Notes under the pieces: generated by a model
Seen by the model: the letters and a program-made list of their open reading frames with translations, nothing else
What the model was told of the DNA's origin: nothing
Database searches by the model: none
Assembly: GCA_016932895.1 (NCBI GenBank)
Contig: JAFGCA010000475.1
Span: 1-27,039, forward strand
Direction: 5' to 3'
DNA from: Sedimentisphaerales bacterium
Lineage (GTDB): Bacteria; Planctomycetota; Phycisphaerae; Sedimentisphaerales; SG8-4
Length of the DNA stretch: 27,039 nt
Shown: piece after piece, positions 23,589-27,039 of the stretch
Position numbering within the stretch: the stretch's first letter is position 1
How the letters are laid out: each line of letters opens with the position of its first letter
Translations under genes and position numbers: made by a program

Positions 23589-23911
23589 GCCAAAACCCGA
23601 AAAGCACACCGAACAGCGTGAATTCGCCCTACCGCGCCCCCAACCACCAAAACCTCACCTCCAACGATTACGAACGCACAGAACCATGGCCCTCACGCCT
23701 CTGTCAGGTGTCAGGAATTGACCCTGTCTGTTTCAGAGCCGTGCTGTTTCTACTTCTTATCTGTGGCAAAACGTCCGAATTTTCTTTATCATCTGTCCGG
23801 ATGCTGCCGATAATTCGGAAGGCGAATCGACTGCTTTGAATGACTTCGATGAGGAACAGCGATCGCGCATGTTCCTCGTGCAGGTAGAATATCTGTAGTA
23901 GGGACGGGACT
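23589..23911. other. noncoding junction into lower-GC DNA
   Basis: No gene is supported here. Base composition shifts from GC-rich to about half AT near 23690. Just after that point lies a tandem TGTCAGGTGTCAGG (23702-23715) followed by AATTGACCCTGTC, a kind of sequence often left at mobile-element edges, though no transposase is present. The last part holds the weak ribosome-binding site AGGGACGGG of the next gene. Confidence 0.4.
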
Positions 23912-26698
23912 ATGGACAATGGAGCTCATTTCTACAAATGCGATTTTCAAATCCATTCGCCCAGAGACCGACGCTGGCACGGACCTCAGCCGACCGACGC
24001 CACAAGCCGTCTTGAGCATGCCAGGGGATTTGTTCAGCACTGTCGTGATAAGGGGATAACTGGTGTTGCGGTCACAGACCATCACGATGTGTGTTTTGTC
24101 AAGTATTACCAAATGGCGGCCCAGGACTCGGGAGGCCAGTTTACTTCGGTGGATCCGTCGCGTCAGAATCCGGTGATCTTTCCTGGCGTCGAGGTTACCC
24201 TGAATGACCCTTGTCAGGCCCTGGTCCTACTTGATGCTGCCGCTGCACAAGATCTTCAGGCGATATTGCTTCAGGTTCTTGGGTTGGTGCCGGCGCCCAG
24301 CGAGAGCGAGCAATTCGGGCCCGAAGTGGCGCCCCTCGGATTCGGTTTGCAGGAGCTTCATCAGCGGCTGTACAACAACACAACTCTGAGGGACAAGTGC
24401 ATTGTTCTGCCTCACGTAAGTGATTCTGGGCATAAGACTCTGTTGCGCGACGGATTCCAGGATAAGTACTCATCAATGCCATGTGTCGGGGGTTACATTG
24501 AGCAGGACTGGAATAGTCATAGGAAGAAGTTCATTCTTGAAGGGCGCGCCCGGGAATGGGGCAGCAAGGCGCTCGGTGTGTTTCAGACTTCAGATTCGCG
24601 GAGAGACGACAGGGCAGATATGGGGCAACGATGCACATGGGTGAAGATGGCCGAGTGTACAGCAGAATCTCTTCGCCAAGCCTGCCTCGCCAGGGAATCA
24701 CGAATTCACCAGAGCGAACCGGTCTTACCGGCGCGATACATCACGCGACTGGAGGTCAGCGACAGTGCATTCATGGGGGCCATAGACTTTGAGATCAATC
24801 CTCAGTTCACCGCGATAATAGGCGGGCGAGGAACGGGCAAGTCTACCATCCTTGAGTATCTGCGATGGGCCATGCAAGATCAGCCGCTTGTTGCTGCGCG
24901 CGATGCAGACGGAGGTGACCTCGCATACTCTAACGGTGTCGAACACAGGAGGGAACTCATTCAAGAGACCCTGCTAGAGTTGCACGGCATCGTCAAGGTC
25001 ACGTGGAATGTCGATGGTGTCAGGCACGTTGTGGAGACTTCCTCGCACATGAACACAATTACACTGACTGTTGCAGATGAGCCCGAGCGCGAAGTGACAG
25101 CGGCAGAAGTGAGAGATCTGTTTCCAGTCATAGCATACAGCCAGAAACAGCTTTCTTCGGTCAGCATTCGGAGGCGTGAACTCCAAAGATTCATCGAACA
25201 GCCAATCACCGTTGGATTGCGCGAGGTTGGCGAGAAGATCAAGGAGCAACGGGAATGCGTAAAGGCAAGCTACGCGAATGCGCTACGCTACAAAGATCTT
25301 CGGAAGCAACTGGCGGCTGTGAAGACGAAGCAGGTTTCTGTCAAAGGGAGACTCAAAGCTCTCGAGGAGGCTCTGCCGGAGCTTGGCTCGGAGGCAAATG
25401 CGACTTTGGCTGAGCATCCCGCGAGGTTGCGCGAAACCCAGGCGGTCACAAGCCTTTTCCTGGATCTCCGGGAGGTTGGACGAACGCTGTTCAATGTCAC
25501 TAGACGTCTGCAGGCGTTGCCACATAGTGTTCAGGTCGAAGGTACTTGGCCTCAGAGTGACGCAGTCAACGCGTTGCGCGACGAGGTGGCGCGAGTGATC
25601 CGAGATGTTGACAGCGCAGTGTCTCAAGGACGGGAAAGATTCGTTGCCGGCTGTCGCTCTGCGAAGCAGCTCGACGTTGCATGGAGACTCAACGCAGAAG
25701 AGTACAAGAAGCGCTACGCAGAGGCGCAGGAAGCAGCGGCTGAGCATAAAGAGAAGATTGAGGAGTTGGGAGATTTGCGCAAAGAAGAGGCGAGCTTGCG
25801 CGATAGGAAGGCTCGACTCGAGGCTGCAATCAGCAATTCTGCAGATGCGGAGAAGCTGTTCACCGATGCTTTAGGCTTGTGGATGGGACTGCACAAAGAG
25901 AGAGGCGATATCCTCGAAGAAGAATGCAGTGCTCTGATCGATAAATCAGGAGGTCTTATCGAGGCAGAACTTCGTCGCGGTGCCGACATAGACATAGCAC
26001 TTGAGAAGCTGCGTGATTCACTGCAAGGGGCACGGATAAACACTCAGAATTGGGATGCACTGAGAGGAACGCTGCTGGGCGGTGCAACTGGAGTAGAGGA
26101 ATGGCGCACTCTGATGCTTGAACTTAGAGCTTTGGCGGAGATGACACCGGAGGAGGTCAGCGAGGGCGCCACGGCACCAGAATTGCCCGGATGGAGTCTG
26201 ACTGACAGGCAGAGACTGGCCATTCTGGAAAGATTGACACCGGATACATGGCTTGAACTCGCATTGGTCAGTTTGAAGGATATCCCGGAATTTTATTACA
26301 GAAAGGGAAACGGGAGAATCTCATTCGATAGGGCGTCAGCGGGGGAACAGGCTACCGCGCTCCTGAGAGTCCTCCTCAATGACCGAGGCGGCCCTCTAAT
26401 TGTCGACCAGCCTGAGGATGATCTCAACAAAGAACTGACACAAGAGATAGTCGAACAAGTATGGAAGGCAAAACAGAGGAGACAGATAATCTTCGCGAGC
26501 CATGACGCAAATCTGGTGGTCAATGGCGATGCCGAACTTATCATCTTCTGTGACTACGCGTCGGAAGATGACAGAACGAAAGGAACCATAAAGGCGCAAG
26601 GCGCGATTGACGTGCGCGAGATACGGGAAGGAATCACGAAAGTCATGGAAGGAGGCAAGAGGGCCTTTCAGCTCAGGCAACAGAAGTACGGCTTCTGA
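23912..26698 (+). CDS. TrlF-type protein: PHP domain plus SMC-like ATPase
   Basis: This 928-residue protein joins a PHP-type metal-dependent phosphoesterase domain (about 1-270) to an SMC/RecN-like ATPase. PHP residues seen are DFQIHS (11-16, with Gln13 where the first histidine of HxH is usual), TDHHD (55-59) and Glu94 in PGVEVT. Walker A is GGRGTGKST (304-312). A long coiled coil fills about 430-680. The signature-like SAGEQATALLRVLL starts at 809, Walker B IVDQPEDDL at 830-838 and the H-loop ASHDANLV at 862. This architecture matches proteins annotated as TrlF-family, and similar nuclease-ATPase fusions occur in phage defence. The DNA is clearly lower in GC than its neighbours, which suggests transfer. 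It stands alone with no partner gene. A defence role is inferred. Confidence 0.85.
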   Translation: MDNGAHFYKCDFQIHSPRDRRWHGPQPTDATSRLEHARGFVQHCRDKGITGVAVTDHHDVCFVKYYQMAAQDSGGQFTSVDPSRQNPVIFPGVEVTLNDPCQALVLLDAAAAQDLQAILLQVLGLVPAPSESEQFGPEVAPLGFGLQELHQRLYNNTTLRDKCIVLPHVSDSGHKTLLRDGFQDKYSSMPCVGGYIEQDWNSHRKKFILEGRAREWGSKALGVFQTSDSRRDDRADMGQRCTWVKMAECTAESLRQACLARESRIHQSEPVLPARYITRLEVSDSAFMGAIDFEINPQFTAIIGGRGTGKSTILEYLRWAMQDQPLVAARDADGGDLAYSNGVEHRRELIQETLLELHGIVKVTWNVDGVRHVVETSSHMNTITLTVADEPEREVTAAEVRDLFPVIAYSQKQLSSVSIRRRELQRFIEQPITVGLREVGEKIKEQRECVKASYANALRYKDLRKQLAAVKTKQVSVKGRLKALEEALPELGSEANATLAEHPARLRETQAVTSLFLDLREVGRTLFNVTRRLQALPHSVQVEGTWPQSDAVNALRDEVARVIRDVDSAVSQGRERFVAGCRSAKQLDVAWRLNAEEYKKRYAEAQEAAAEHKEKIEELGDLRKEEASLRDRKARLEAAISNSADAEKLFTDALGLWMGLHKERGDILEEECSALIDKSGGLIEAELRRGADIDIALEKLRDSLQGARINTQNWDALRGTLLGGATGVEEWRTLMLELRALAEMTPEEVSEGATAPELPGWSLTDRQRLAILERLTPDTWLELALVSLKDIPEFYYRKGNGRISFDRASAGEQATALLRVLLNDRGGPLIVDQPEDDLNKELTQEIVEQVWKAKQRRQIIFASHDANLVVNGDAELIIFCDYASEDDRTKGTIKAQGAIDVREIREGITKVMEGGKRAFQLRQQKYGF

Positions 26699-27039
26699 AT
26701 AGCTTGCTCGTCGCGCGGAAGACCCATGCCGGGAGGGGCAAGGGGGAAAGGGGAGAAAACGTTGTCTATTTTCTGGCGTTGGTCGGGATTTCGTGAGGCG
26801 GGGGGGGGCGTGAAGCGTATCTCGTTTATCTGCACTGCTACGTCGCAACAACTGGAAAATCTCTCCAGATAATCTCGGGAGCGTGATACAAGCCCATTGA
26901 TCACAACGAATTGTATCTCACACAGAGACACAAAGACACGGAGGTCGGAACGAGAAAATGTCCCGGTTGTCGTTGAGAATTGATTGAAAGAGATCATGCG
27001 GTCCGGGTAACAGAATAGGTGACAAAACCAGAACTGTTA
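26699..27039. other. noncoding right end
   Basis: I see no gene or terminator with a T run in these 341 bases. The stretch contains a nine-G tract (26800-26808) and the CACACAGAGACACAAAGACA dispersed motif at 26919-26944, related to 21964-21990. The window ends before the next gene. Confidence 0.45.

Overview
The window is a high-GC, gene-dense stretch of bacterial chromosome. It probably comes from Planctomycetota, and I would guess the Phycisphaerae side. The lineage is inferred from gene content: a small DUF6677-like membrane protein, an oversized signal peptidase I, a DUF1080 secreted protein, a sigma factor with a large membrane extension, and abundant short dispersed repeats. No rRNA or other marker is present to prove it. 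I found no tRNA, rRNA, CRISPR array or intact insertion sequence.

Layout. 1-3058 (+): a G-rich tract, a YifB/ComM ATPase, a STAS protein and RNase III. 3055-5952 (-): a tight three-gene membrane/secretion cluster made of a SurA/PpiD-like anchored protein, a DUF6677-like protein and a small membrane protein. It meets rnc with overlapping stop codons. 6087-8854 (+): a dispersed repeat, hemL carrying an in-frame copy of a related repeat, and a secreted glycosidase-like protein. 8855-9154 holds a palindromic dispersed repeat and a clear terminator. 9155-14175 (-): a GH78 alpha-L-rhamnosidase and an enlarged signal peptidase I. 14747-18242 (+): HU, a cold-shock protein, an HNH protein and a sigma factor fused to a duplicated membrane domain. 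18270-21812 (-): a DUF4405-like protein, a SpoIIAA-like STAS protein, an anchored coiled-coil/TPR-like protein and a DUF1080 protein. 21813-23284 is noncoding and holds a 13-copy short repeat array. 23285-23527 (-) is an orphan antitoxin. 23912-26698 (+) is a PHP-plus-SMC-like ATPase (TrlF-type) in clearly lower-GC DNA.

How it fits together. Most genes are housekeeping (RNase III, HemL, HU, Csp, signal peptidase) mixed with export and polysaccharide-use functions (rhamnosidase, glycosidase-like protein, DUF1080, SurA-like protein). The right-hand 5 kb looks accessory: repeat array, orphan antitoxin with its own operator-like site, then a probable horizontally acquired defence-type ATPase. The least explained items are the directional repeat array at 22053-22913, the repeat captured inside hemL, the sigma factor/membrane fusion, and the signal peptidase with two inserted modules.
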